From an uncultured Acidobacteriota bacterium (GTDB lineage Bacteria; Acidobacteriota; Terriglobia; Bryobacterales; Bryobacteraceae): a stretch of 64,000 bases of DNA. The stretch is from contig CADECY010000003.1 in assembly GCA_902825945.1 (NCBI GenBank), positions 1-64,000 on the forward strand. Reading direction: 5' to 3'. Positions 9,489 to 17,414 of the stretch are shown piece after piece. The notes beneath the pieces were generated by a model, which worked only from the letters and a program-made list of their open reading frames with translations, searched no databases and was not told where the DNA came from. Each line of letters begins with the position of its first letter. Positions within the stretch are counted from its first letter, which is position 1. Both the position numbers and the translations under genes were made by a program.

Positions 9489-10550
9489 ATGATCGATCTC
9501 CGCTCGGACACTGTCACCCGCCCCACGCCCGCCATGCGCAAAGCCATGGCGGAAGCCGAAGTCGGCGACGATGTCTATCAAGAAGACCCTACCGTCAACC
9601 GGCTCGAGGAGCGCGCCGCCGCGATGACCGGCAAGGAAGCCGCGCTGTTCGTCCCCACCGGCACGATGGGCAACACCATCGGTATCAAGGTGAACACCCA
9701 GCACGGCCAGGAGGTGATCTGCGAATCCCGCGCGCATATCCTTAACTACGAACTGGCGATGATGAGCTGGTTTGCGGGCTGCGTCGCGCGTCCGATTCCG
9801 GCCGATGACGGAATCTTGACCTGGGCCGCGATCAAGAAAGAAGTCCGCCGCGTCAGCCCGCACTGGGCGCCCACCGGGCTCATCGAGATCGAGAATACGC
9901 ACAACATGGCGGGCGGCACGATCACTCCGATCGCCACGATCAACGAGATCTGCGACAGCGCCCACGACATGGAGCTTCCCGTCCACATGGACGGCGCGCG
10001 GCTGTTCAATGCCGCGGCGGCGCTCGGCGTTTCCGTGCGCGAAATCGCCGCGCAAGTCGACACCGTGACCTTCTGTCTTTCGAAGGCTCTCGGTGCTCCA
10101 GCCGGATCGATGGTCTGCGGAACTTTCCGCGCCATGGAGACCGCGCGTCTGCTTCGCAAGCGGCTGGGCGGCGGCATGCGGCAGGCAGGCGTTCTCGCGG
10201 CCGCGGGATTGATCGCTCTCGAGGATTCGCCGGCGCTGCTGCCGCACGATCACGCGAAAGCCAAAGCCCTTGCGCGTGGGCTCGCCAGGATCGAAGGCAT
10301 CGCGATCGATCCGGCGAAGGTCCAAACCAATATCGTGATCTTCGATGTCTCGGGCACCGGGCTCGACTCCGCCGTGTTCAACGCGCGGCTCAAACAAGCA
10401 GGCGTGCTCGCCAACACCACAGGACCAGCTACGATCCGCTTCGTCACCCACTTCGACGTTTCGATGGCGCAGTGCGAATCAGCGCTCGAAGTCTGTGCCG
10501 AAGTGGCGCGCGAGTCGCTCGCCGTCCGCTCTACGGCAACAGCCGTTTGA
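9489..10550 (+). CDS. ltaE: Low-specificity L-threonine aldolase (PLP-dependent beta-eliminating lyase family)
   Basis: 353 residues, the usual length. It cleaves L-threonine or L-allo-threonine to glycine and acetaldehyde with pyridoxal phosphate. Hallmarks are the start [35 protein letters not shown] near 27-42, the PLP-aspartate region [11 protein letters not shown], and the Schiff-base lysine in [12 protein letters not shown] near 195-205. The open frame extends far upstream into the HDOD gene, but homology begins exactly at ATG 9489. Its 3' end overlaps the convergent glycosyltransferase gene by 20 bp. Confidence 0.93.
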   Translation: MIDLRSDTVTRPTPAMRKAMAEAEVGDDVYQEDPTVNRLEERAAAMTGKEAALFVPTGTMGNTIGIKVNTQHGQEVICESRAHILNYELAMMSWFAGCVARPIPADDGILTWAAIKKEVRRVSPHWAPTGLIEIENTHNMAGGTITPIATINEICDSAHDMELPVHMDGARLFNAAAALGVSVREIAAQVDTVTFCLSKALGAPAGSMVCGTFRAMETARLLRKRLGGGMRQAGVLAAAGLIALEDSPALLPHDHAKAKALARGLARIEGIAIDPAKVQTNIVIFDVSGTGLDSAVFNARLKQAGVLANTTGPATIRFVTHFDVSMAQCESALEVCAEVARESLAVRSTATAV

Positions 10551-11667
10551 GTATCCCGGCGATCTCGAAGACGGCCTGATTTTCGATCGCGGCGGCGCGA
10601 GCGCGATACTTGTCCAGTTCGCCTGGCTTTAGTAGCTCACGCACCGCGTCCGCGATCTGGCGGAAATCCTTGACCACCAGACCCACGCCTTGTTCGAGCA
10701 CCCACTCGGCGTTGTAGCGCTCCTGCGGCATCGTCCAATCGTTGCGATCGACGATCACCGGCATCTTCATCGCCAGTGCCTCGGTGATGCTCCCCGGACC
10801 CGGCTTGCCGATCATGAAATCGGCGAGTTGCATGAAGTACGGAACGTCGCTCGTGAAGCCCTGCATGTGGACGCGCATCTTGCTTTGCCCGATTCCGGCG
10901 AGCTTGGCGCCGAGCTTCTCGTTGCGCCCATACATCAGAATCAATTGCAGCTTCAGTCCGCTCTCTCGCAGACTATGCGCGATGTCCACCATCACATTGG
11001 CGCCTTCGCCGCCGAACAGTACGAGCGCTGTGGGAACGTCCGGTTCGAGCCCCAGCTTGATCCGTTCCTTGGCGCGATCGACCGGTCGAATCTCGTAGAA
11101 GGCCGGCCGCAGGATCATTCCCGAAACACGAAACACATGATCGCGGTCATGCCCCAATGAGGTTGCCTGCTCGACAGCCTTGTCCGTCCCGCAGACGATG
11201 TACTGCGATTCGCGTTCGATCCACACATGCGGCGGAATGTCGGCGAAATCGGTAAGTATCGTCACTAGCGGCGCGTTCGGGCTCACCGCCCGCAGAGCCT
11301 CGGGAATCACGCGATTGAAGTGCGGAATCATCGACACGGCCATGCCGGGCGGCTCGGCCTTCCAGTATTCGGTCAGTAACCTCACGCCGCGGCCGTGGAG
11401 AAGCGAGATGACCGCGTGCATCACCTTCATCGGGTACTCCATGCCGTAGGTCCAGCCCTTCTTGAGCAGGAGGTTGTAGATGTCCTCGGTCCCGAGTCCG
11501 GTGAGTTTCTTGAACGGATCGGTGGGCGTCAGGACCTGCGTCAGATTGACGGTCCGTACGCGCCAATCCCAGCCTTGCTTGTCGAGCACTGCCTTCAGCG
11601 CGGTGGCCGCGGCCCGGTGTCCCCCACCCGCTTCCACGTAGAACAAATCGACCTGCTTTGCCGCCAT
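10531..11667 (-). CDS. MGDG-synthase-like / GT28 family glycosyltransferase
   Basis: 378 residues. The N-terminal half ([20 protein letters not shown] near 9-28, then [12 protein letters not shown] and [11 protein letters not shown]) matches the MGDG_synth acceptor domain. The C-terminal half ([10 protein letters not shown] near 218 and [19 protein letters not shown] near 287-305) matches a GT28 nucleotide-sugar domain. The family includes diacylglycerol galactosyl/glucosyltransferases and MurG-like enzymes, so a cytoplasmic-face glycolipid synthase is likely; donor and acceptor are not determined. It lies 6 nt downstream of the btuC-like gene and is probably the last gene of the minus-strand block. 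Confidence 0.83.
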   Translation of the reverse strand: MAAKQVDLFYVEAGGGHRAAATALKAVLDKQGWDWRVRTVNLTQVLTPTDPFKKLTGLGTEDIYNLLLKKGWTYGMEYPMKVMHAVISLLHGRGVRLLTEYWKAEPPGMAVSMIPHFNRVIPEALRAVSPNAPLVTILTDFADIPPHVWIERESQYIVCGTDKAVEQATSLGHDRDHVFRVSGMILRPAFYEIRPVDRAKERIKLGLEPDVPTALVLFGGEGANVMVDIAHSLRESGLKLQLILMYGRNEKLGAKLAGIGQSKMRVHMQGFTSDVPYFMQLADFMIGKPGPGSITEALAMKMPVIVDRNDWTMPQERYNAEWVLEQGVGLVVKDFRQIADAVRELLKPGELDKYRARAAAIENQAVFEIAGILKRLLP

Positions 11668-11673
11668 GAATCG

Positions 11674-12642
11674 CTATTGTCGCATTGCGCCCCGGCGCAA
11701 GAGCGACAGGAAAAACGGTCCGCCCGTGAGCGCGGTGATCACGCCGACGGGAATCTCTTCAGGCGCGAGAACGGTGCGTGCCACCGTATCGGCGGCTACC
11801 AGAAAGGCGCCGCCGAGGAAGAAGCTGCACGGGATCAGCAGGCGGTGATCGGCACCCGCGCGCAGACGCAGCGAATGCGGCACGATCCAGCCGAGAAAGC
11901 CAATCGGACCGGTGAGACACGTCACGGCGGCGGTGAGCAGGGATCCGGCGATGTAGCCGGTCCGAACGAGCGTGCGTGCATTCACGCCGCGCGCCATCGC
12001 CCATTCTTCGCCCACCGCGAGCAGGTTCCAGTCGCGGGCTCTCGCGTACAGTGCGCCGAGCGCGGTGAAGACGAGCAGAGCCAGCAGTGCGACGCTCGAA
12101 TAGCCCACTGGCTCGATTCCGCCCATCAGCCAGCGCACGATCGTGAACGAGCGGCCATAGTCGGCGAGGCTGTGCAGGAACAGGATCATCGCGATGTTGA
12201 TGCTGTTCGCCGTAACGCCAGCCAGCAAGAGCGTGAACGGGGACATGCGCTGGTTGGCCGTCGCGATCAGCATCACCACCAGCAGCACCGCCGCCGCGCC
12301 CGCCAGCGCGGTCAACCCTATCAAGCGTTCCCAACCGAGGAAGATCGCGATCACCGCTCCGAGTGAGGCGCCGCTGGACACACCGAGCGTGTAAGGATCG
12401 GCGAGGGAATCGCGCACGAGCGTCTGAAACATGAGTCCGGCCACCGCCAGCGCACCACCGGCAAGCGCTGCGATCAGCACCCGCGGCAGCCGGATCGTGA
12501 TGAGAATGCCGTTGTCCTCGGTGCCCGGCGTCAGCGCGCGGGCCAAGTCGAGCCGTGCGGAACCCACCAGTGGCGCCAGCAGCAGCGCAAGCAGGAAGAC
12601 CGCCGCCGAAGCACCGGCCCACAAGATCACGCGCCGAGCCAT
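11674..12642 (-). CDS. BtuC/FecCD-type ABC importer permease (cobalamin or Fe-chelate)
   Basis: 322 residues with the approximately ten-helix architecture of FecCD/BtuC permeases. Family motifs visible are LPRVLIAALAGGALAVAGLM near 53-72, LADPYTLGVSSGASLGAVI near 80-98, and the cytoplasmic coupling segment GPIGFLGWIVPHSLR near 235-250. The start overlaps the ATPase gene by 16 nt. With the BtuF-like binding protein it forms a complete type II ABC importer. Confidence 0.9.
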   Translation of the reverse strand: MARRVILWAGASAAVFLLALLLAPLVGSARLDLARALTPGTEDNGILITIRLPRVLIAALAGGALAVAGLMFQTLVRDSLADPYTLGVSSGASLGAVIAIFLGWERLIGLTALAGAAAVLLVVMLIATANQRMSPFTLLLAGVTANSINIAMILFLHSLADYGRSFTIVRWLMGGIEPVGYSSVALLALLVFTALGALYARARDWNLLAVGEEWAMARGVNARTLVRTGYIAGSLLTAAVTCLTGPIGFLGWIVPHSLRLRAGADHRLLIPCSFFLGGAFLVAADTVARTVLAPEEIPVGVITALTGGPFFLSLLRRGAMRQ

Positions 12643-13367
12643 AGCTCCGGATCCACCTCGAACACGCGCGCGAAGACTTCCGGATGCAGTGCCTCTTTCG
12701 CGGGGCCCGCCGCCGCCACCCGCCCGCGATCGAGCACCACGACGCGATCACAATATCGTCTCGCGAGGCGGAGATCGTGCGTCGCGATCAACGCGAGCGC
12801 GCCCGCGCGCGTCCGTGCCGCGAGCAGTTCGAACACTGCCACCTGATGCTTCGGATCGAGATGCGCGGACGGTTCATCGAGCAACAGCGCCGCGGCATCC
12901 TGCGCCAAAGCGGCGGCCAGCACCACACGTTGCTTCTCGCCGCCGCTGAGCGTTCGAAAGTCGCGCGCGGCGAAATCGGAAGCATCCGTCATCGACAAGG
13001 CGCGATGCGCCGCCGCGACGTCTTCATCGGATTCGAACAGGCGATCCGTACATGGCGCCCGTCCCATCAGAGCGACTTCGAGTCCGGTGAATGGGAAGTG
13101 CAGATCGATCGACTGCGGGATGAATGCGACCTTGCGGGTCATCTCCCGCCGGGGCCACTCCCGCACGTCGCGCCCCGCGAGCCGGCATGCGCCGGTGAAG
13201 TCGCGCCGCAGGCCCGCCATCACCGAAAGCAGCGTCGATTTCCCGGCACCGTTCGGACCCACGATCGCCACGAACTGACCCGCATCGGCGCGGAACGAAT
13301 CGGCGTGCAATGCCTCGACCGGTCCGTAGCGGACCACCGCGTGATCGACCTCGAACAGCGCGCTCAC
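12627..13367 (-). CDS. BtuD/FepC-type ABC importer ATPase
   Basis: 246 residues. Walker A is GPNGAGKSTLL near 37-47, the signature LSGGEKQRVVLAAALA near 130-145, Walker B LLLDEPSAHLD near 153-163, and the H-loop ATHDLRLARRYCDRV. Class and neighbours make it the ATPase of the adjacent BtuFC-like importer. Its start overlaps the end of the binding-protein gene by 4 nt (ATGA). Confidence 0.9.
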   Translation of the reverse strand: MSALFEVDHAVVRYGPVEALHADSFRADAGQFVAIVGPNGAGKSTLLSVMAGLRRDFTGACRLAGRDVREWPRREMTRKVAFIPQSIDLHFPFTGLEVALMGRAPCTDRLFESDEDVAAAHRALSMTDASDFAARDFRTLSGGEKQRVVLAAALAQDAAALLLDEPSAHLDPKHQVAVFELLAARTRAGALALIATHDLRLARRYCDRVVVLDRGRVAAAGPAKEALHPEVFARVFEVDPELWLGA

Positions 13368-14218
13368 CGCATCGCCTCCGGATGCAGCATCCGCGCGAAC
13401 TCACGCGCCGCATCCGCCATTCGTGGACCCGGCACCACGAACCGGTCATCGGACACCGCGAACACGCGCCCCTCGCGCACCGCACGCAACAAAGGAAACT
13501 TCGCCCACATCGCGACGATCTCGGCGCGCTGTCGCTGCGACAAGCCACCATCAGGCGCCATGTCACCCATGTCCACGATGACGTCCGGATTCCGCGCGAT
13601 CAGCGATTCGATGTTCACTTTCGGATACGCCGCGAGCGCATCCGAGAATACGTTGCGGCCGCCGGCGATTTCGATGAGGCCATTCAGGTACGAACCCGGA
13701 CCCACGGCGATCAGCCCCTCCACCTTGCCCGCGTTTCGGCCCACGATGAACGTCATGCCCTGCCGCGGGCGCCCCGCCACTTGCGCTCGAATCTCACTGA
13801 ACGCGGCGCGAATCTTCGTGGTGAGCGCGGTGCCGCGATTGGCGTCGCCGCATGCCGCCGCAATCTGCTCGATCGAGGCGAGCGTCTCGTTCACCGATCC
13901 GTGCCGGACTTCGAGTACGCGCATGCCGAAGCTCTCGAGCTTGCCACGAATATCGGAGGGCAACTTCTGCACGGCGACGAGATCGGGCTTCAGCGACACG
14001 ATCCGTTCGAGATCCGGGCTCGCGAAGCTCCCTACTTTCGTACGCTGGCGCGCTTCGGCCGGATAGCGGCAGAAGCTGCTCACGCCCACCACACGTTCGC
14101 CGAATCCCAATGTGAACAGGATCTCGGTAGCGTTCGGAACGGTGGACACGATCCGCGCGGGCGGACCGGCGGCCCGCGCCGCCGCCGCGAGCACCGCGAA
14201 AAGTGACCGGCGCCGCAT
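13364..14218 (-). CDS. BtuF-like periplasmic substrate-binding protein (cobalamin or Fe-chelate)
   Basis: 284 residues with a short signal peptide (RRRSLFAVLAAAARAAGPPA). Two lobes are joined by a long helix, as in class III binding proteins. The opening RIVSTVPNATEILFTLGFG and VVGVSSFCRYPAEA closely resemble cobalamin-binding BtuF proteins (RIVSLAPSATEIL and YCDYP patterns). B12 is therefore the favoured substrate, with Fe-siderophore or haem still possible. No cobalamin riboswitch is visible; the gene lies 1 nt after the methyltransferase stop, so it is inside an operon rather than at its head. Confidence 0.85.
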   Translation of the reverse strand: MRRRSLFAVLAAAARAAGPPARIVSTVPNATEILFTLGFGERVVGVSSFCRYPAEARQRTKVGSFASPDLERIVSLKPDLVAVQKLPSDIRGKLESFGMRVLEVRHGSVNETLASIEQIAAACGDANRGTALTTKIRAAFSEIRAQVAGRPRQGMTFIVGRNAGKVEGLIAVGPGSYLNGLIEIAGGRNVFSDALAAYPKVNIESLIARNPDVIVDMGDMAPDGGLSQRQRAEIVAMWAKFPLLRAVREGRVFAVSDDRFVVPGPRMADAAREFARMLHPEAMR

Positions 14219-14219
14219 C

Positions 14220-15647
14220 TCAGGCGTCGACCAGGCGAATCGTGCTGATGTTCACCGTGAATCGCCGGTCATCGCCCGGAGCCGACCAAACCGGCGATCC
14301 GCGCAATTCGACCATGTAGGAAGGCTCGCTCGCGACGGCAGTCTCCAACACGAAGAGTCCGCTGCGATCGAGCGTCCAATCCGCGGCTGGCTTGCCGTTG
14401 ACCAGGACCTGCACTCGCACGGGCTGGCCCTGTTCGAACGCCGCCGGATGCGCGTATCCACGCAGACGCAGTTTCTGGGGAACATCGCGAACGCGAGCGA
14501 GCTTGGCCGATGCGCGCTGGCCGATCCAGCGGTACTTGTTGCCGAAGACACCCTCGAGTTCGTACCACCCGTCGAGCAGTTTTTCCTCGTGGCGGGGCAG
14601 CGTGAAGTCGATGAGATCGGCGCGATCGCCCGGATAGAGTTCCTTGCGCTCTTCCGACTTGATCACGTTGTAGACGCCGCCTTCGTTCGCCGCTTCGTAG
14701 CCGCAAGCGGCGCAGCGCAGCGTTTCGTGCGCGTCACGCGCGAAAGAGCCCTTGCAATCCGGACACTGCAGGAAGCTCTCGAACCGCTCGAAAGAGACCG
14801 GCGCGTGTGAAGCAGTGCCCTCCTTTCGGCAGAACGCGGCGAGCGTGCCGCCGAGCAGCCGCGCCGCGACCCAGTCGGAGCCGTGCTGATCCAGCTTACG
14901 CCCGATATCAGCCACTCGCTCCTCGGCCCAACCGCGCCGCGGAATGAAGATCTCGAATTCCTTGGCCGGGAAGTGTCGCTCCACCAGATGCTGCCAATCC
15001 TTCAAGCCCATGCGATGGTTCTGACGGATTCCGAAGCTTTCTTCCTGGTCGGCGCCAATGACGTCCTTGACCAGGAATCCCAGCAATCCCTTGTCGTGGA
15101 GATTGCGTTCCCACGGCTTCATTTTCTCGTAGTAGGGAGCGCGATACAGTCGCAACGAGAGCATCCGGCGAATCGGCTCTTCGGCGAACAGAAACACTCC
15201 GCCGGGCGCAAGCACCCGCTTCACTTCACGGAACACGGTGTCGAGATCCTGGAATTGGCTCAGCGTCTGGAACGTCATCACGAATCGCAGCGAACCATCG
15301 CGCAGCGGGAGATTCAACGCATCGCCAGCCATCCGGACCGGGGCCTTCGGCATGTTCCATTTGTCCATCAGCACCATGCCGTGGCGCAGCGCGTCGGCCG
15401 AGATGTCGAGCGCGAATCCATCCGCGCCGAACTCATTGACGAGCAGATAGCTTGTGTGGCCGGCGTTGGCGCCGATCTCGAGGAAGGGCGAAAGCTGGCC
15501 GATGAAATCGAGGTGATTGCGAATCAGTCCACCGCGCTTGACGTTGTCGAGCGCGTAATCCTCGAACGCGAGTTCGGGCTGTCCGAACGATGCGAAGTTG
15601 TGAAACTCGACTTGCGCGCGCTTGACTGAGATCGCCTGGGATTCCAT
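14220..15647 (-). CDS. Three-part SAM-dependent methyltransferase with zinc ribbon and C-terminal beta-sandwich
   Basis: 475 residues in three parts. Residues about 40-200 form a class I methyltransferase with a SAM motif FLEIGANAGHTSYLL near 54-68 and LDISADALRHG. Residues about 290-320 form a Trm112/zinc-ribbon-like module (CPDCKGSF, then CAACGY). About 360-475 have no catalytic look and resemble a beta-sandwich (KLRLRGYAHPAAF, VRVQVLVNGKPAADWTLD). Methyltransferase plus ribbon plus sandwich is seen in proteins encoded near polysaccharide or lipid genes, so a glycan or glycolipid target is plausible but unproven. It is 7 nt after the lipoprotein gene and 1 nt before btuF. Confidence 0.75.
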   Translation of the reverse strand: MESQAISVKRAQVEFHNFASFGQPELAFEDYALDNVKRGGLIRNHLDFIGQLSPFLEIGANAGHTSYLLVNEFGADGFALDISADALRHGMVLMDKWNMPKAPVRMAGDALNLPLRDGSLRFVMTFQTLSQFQDLDTVFREVKRVLAPGGVFLFAEEPIRRMLSLRLYRAPYYEKMKPWERNLHDKGLLGFLVKDVIGADQEESFGIRQNHRMGLKDWQHLVERHFPAKEFEIFIPRRGWAEERVADIGRKLDQHGSDWVAARLLGGTLAAFCRKEGTASHAPVSFERFESFLQCPDCKGSFARDAHETLRCAACGYEAANEGGVYNVIKSEERKELYPGDRADLIDFTLPRHEEKLLDGWYELEGVFGNKYRWIGQRASAKLARVRDVPQKLRLRGYAHPAAFEQGQPVRVQVLVNGKPAADWTLDRSGLFVLETAVASEPSYMVELRGSPVWSAPGDDRRFTVNISTIRLVDA

Positions 15648-15654
15648 CGGGGAG

Positions 15655-16131
15655 CTATTTCTTCCATTGTCCTTCTTTCAGGATTCGCTCGGGGGTAGCG
15701 AGTGTGGAAGGGTTGTCGATCGGGTTCGCGCCGAGGATCCAGAGGCTCGCCGTGCGTCCGGCCTTCAGCGATCCGCTGTCGTCCTTTCGGGCCGGATCGA
15801 CTGTGATCGCGGCCAGGATCCCGTCCGCGGATTGGCCCGACTGCTTCAACTTCTCCACCACTTGGACGATGCCGGGCCCCGGCCCACTGATTGGCTCGGC
15901 GATCACGAATTTGCCCCATGCCGCGACCTTCTCCGAGCCCGCGGGAATCGGCGTTTCGGCTTGCGTGCCCGCGCGCAACACGCGCGTCTCCGACACCACG
16001 ATCGCCGAGGGACTCACCGGCGCCGAGCCCGCTTGGAGCAGCGTCGCGCCGAGAATCACTTTCATCTTTCCCGGCTCCATCGGCGGCGCGCATGCGGCGA
16101 GCGCGAGCAACAACACGATCACGAATCTCAA
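15655..16131 (-). CDS. Lipoprotein resembling an amidohydrolase without its catalytic barrel
   Basis: 158 residues starting at TTG 16131, which overlaps the upstream HAD stop as TTGA. The N-terminus RFVIVLLLALAAC is a lipoprotein signal with a lipobox cysteine. After it the sequence reads like the N-terminal composite beta-sandwich of imidazolonepropionase-type amidohydrolases (VILGATLLQAG, VVSETRVLRAG). It then passes to the family's C-terminal tail (ADGILAAITVDPARK, SGSLKAGRTASLWILGANPI). The metal-binding barrel, with its HxH and later His/Asp residues, is absent. Either this is a binding-only descendant or the product of an old internal deletion. Codon use is normal and the frame is clean, so it appears to be maintained. 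Confidence 0.65.
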   Translation of the reverse strand: MRFVIVLLLALAACAPPMEPGKMKVILGATLLQAGSAPVSPSAIVVSETRVLRAGTQAETPIPAGSEKVAAWGKFVIAEPISGPGPGIVQVVEKLKQSGQSADGILAAITVDPARKDDSGSLKAGRTASLWILGANPIDNPSTLATPERILKEGQWKK

Positions 16132-16817
16132 CCGAGCAACTCCTCGAGCGACAGCTCTCGCAGATCCCGCACCAGCCGGTCGGGCCGGGCTTCCCGCAAC
16201 TCGGCTTCGGTCGCCAGTCCGGTCGCGACGCCGATCGATCCGATACCGTTCGCCTTGGCGGCACTCACGTCGTTCGGATGATCGCCGATCAGCCAGACCG
16301 GCGTCGCAGCCGCAACCCAGCCGCGGGCCCGCGCCCGCATGATTGCGATGCGGGCCAGTCCGGCACGCTCTTCGGCCTGTTCGGCGAAAGCTCCGAAACG
16401 GAAGTATCGCCGCAGTCCCGCGCGTTCCACCTTGCGCCATCCGATGCGCGAGAGGTTCCCGGTGACGAGCGCGGCCGGAATCTCGCGCCGCCCGAGTTTG
16501 CGCAGCAGCGCTCGTACGCCCGGACACACGTTATCGTGCAATGGTGGAACGTCCGCGCGCAGGTACAATCGCTGTGCGTGCGAAACCAGCGCGGGCATCG
16601 AGCGCCGGATCATGGCGGAGGGCGCGCCTGCGCGCACGAGCATTTCCGTGAGAATCGCGCGATCGAGCATCCCTTGCAGGGGAATTCCTTCGGTCGTGGT
16701 TTCGTGGCCCGTGACGATGCGGACGGCGTCCTCGAGCACGCGACGGTGATGCGGACCCGAACGCCTCACCAGCGTCCCGTCGATATCGAACAAGAACAAT
16801 GCGCGGGCGGCTGCCAT
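16128..16817 (-). CDS. HAD-superfamily hydrolase (phosphoglycolate-phosphatase-like)
   Basis: 229 residues. Motif I is LFLFDIDGTLVRRSG near 7-21 (DxDGT), motif II is the threonine in AALVTGNLSRIG, and motif IV is WLIGDHPNDVSAAKANG near 183-200. A helical cap lies between. This is the Gph/pyrophosphatase-like branch, acting on small phosphorylated metabolites; the substrate is unknown. It is in operon context: it overlaps the upstream esterase gene by 3 nt (tgATGa) and the downstream lipoprotein gene by 4 nt. Confidence 0.85.
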   Translation of the reverse strand: MAAARALFLFDIDGTLVRRSGPHHRRVLEDAVRIVTGHETTTEGIPLQGMLDRAILTEMLVRAGAPSAMIRRSMPALVSHAQRLYLRADVPPLHDNVCPGVRALLRKLGRREIPAALVTGNLSRIGWRKVERAGLRRYFRFGAFAEQAEERAGLARIAIMRARARGWVAAATPVWLIGDHPNDVSAAKANGIGSIGVATGLATEAELREARPDRLVRDLRELSLEELLG

Positions 16818-17350
16818 CAGTTCGCGTTCAACACCTGCTGGAAGAACTCCATCGCCATGCGGTTGGGCTCCGGACTCTCGAGTCCGTGGCCTTCGCCTTT
16901 GCGAATCTCGAGTTCACCGGAACCGCTGCTGGTGCCGAGCCGCGCCACGAGATGTCCGCTGGCCGGCGATTCCCACACGCCGATCCTCGAGGCGTCATAG
17001 CCGAACGCCGGCGCGCGCAGCCAGCGGATCGACGCCTTCACGCCATGGATATGGGCCGGGAACTTCGCCAACTGACGCGACCGGTAGCTGACGCAGGCAT
17101 CCGCGAATCCAGCCCTCAAAGCAACATGCGCCGGACAGGGATACTTGTTGCCCGCGCGCCACGCCCCGCCATGCACTCGCACGGAGAGAGCGTGTCCCGG
17201 CTGCGCGGGCAGGTACAGATCGAGCGTCAGTTCTCGAGATCCCGCCGCCGCGTAGCCAATGTCGCGTTCGAAGCGTGCGCCTTCTGGGGGCGGCGGCGGA
17301 TGATCCTGCGCGAGCAGCGCCGAAGCAGCCAACGCTGACAGAAATCCCAT
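16817..17350 (-). pseudogene. Internally deleted acetyl-esterase-type alpha/beta hydrolase
   Basis: 177 residues with a signal peptide and an intact frame. It matches the beginning and end of the BD-FAE/acetyl esterase family (typically about 280-320 aa). The oxyanion region is eroded (VRVHGGAWRAGNKY). The nucleophile elbow, normally GxSAGG, reads VWESPASGHLVARLG. Directly afterwards the protein jumps to the C-terminal histidine region (IRKGEGHGLESPEP), skipping roughly 100 residues including the catalytic-Asp segment. It is therefore probably inactive, though the frame is kept, perhaps because it carries the promoter and the translational coupling of the downstream operon. Confidence 0.7.
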
Positions 17351-17356
17351 GGGTAA

Positions 17357-17362
17357 ATTATG
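17357..17362 (-). promoter_or_regulatory. Putative -10 box CATAAT for the 17.35-10.5 kb minus-strand operon
   Basis: CATAAT is followed by 6 nt (TTACCC) and ATG 17350. There is no Shine-Dalgarno. It is the only AT-rich stretch upstream of eight closely packed genes. Confidence 0.5.
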
Positions 17363-17414
17363 ACGCAGTCGCGCCGGGTGTCGTTGAAAATGCGGGCCGC
17401 GGGGTCTACAGAGT

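Noticed and set aside
14219..14310. Possible cobalamin riboswitch in front of the btuF-like gene
   Set aside because: Only 1 nt separates btuF from the upstream methyltransferase, and no B12-box-like sequence was seen there or before 17350.
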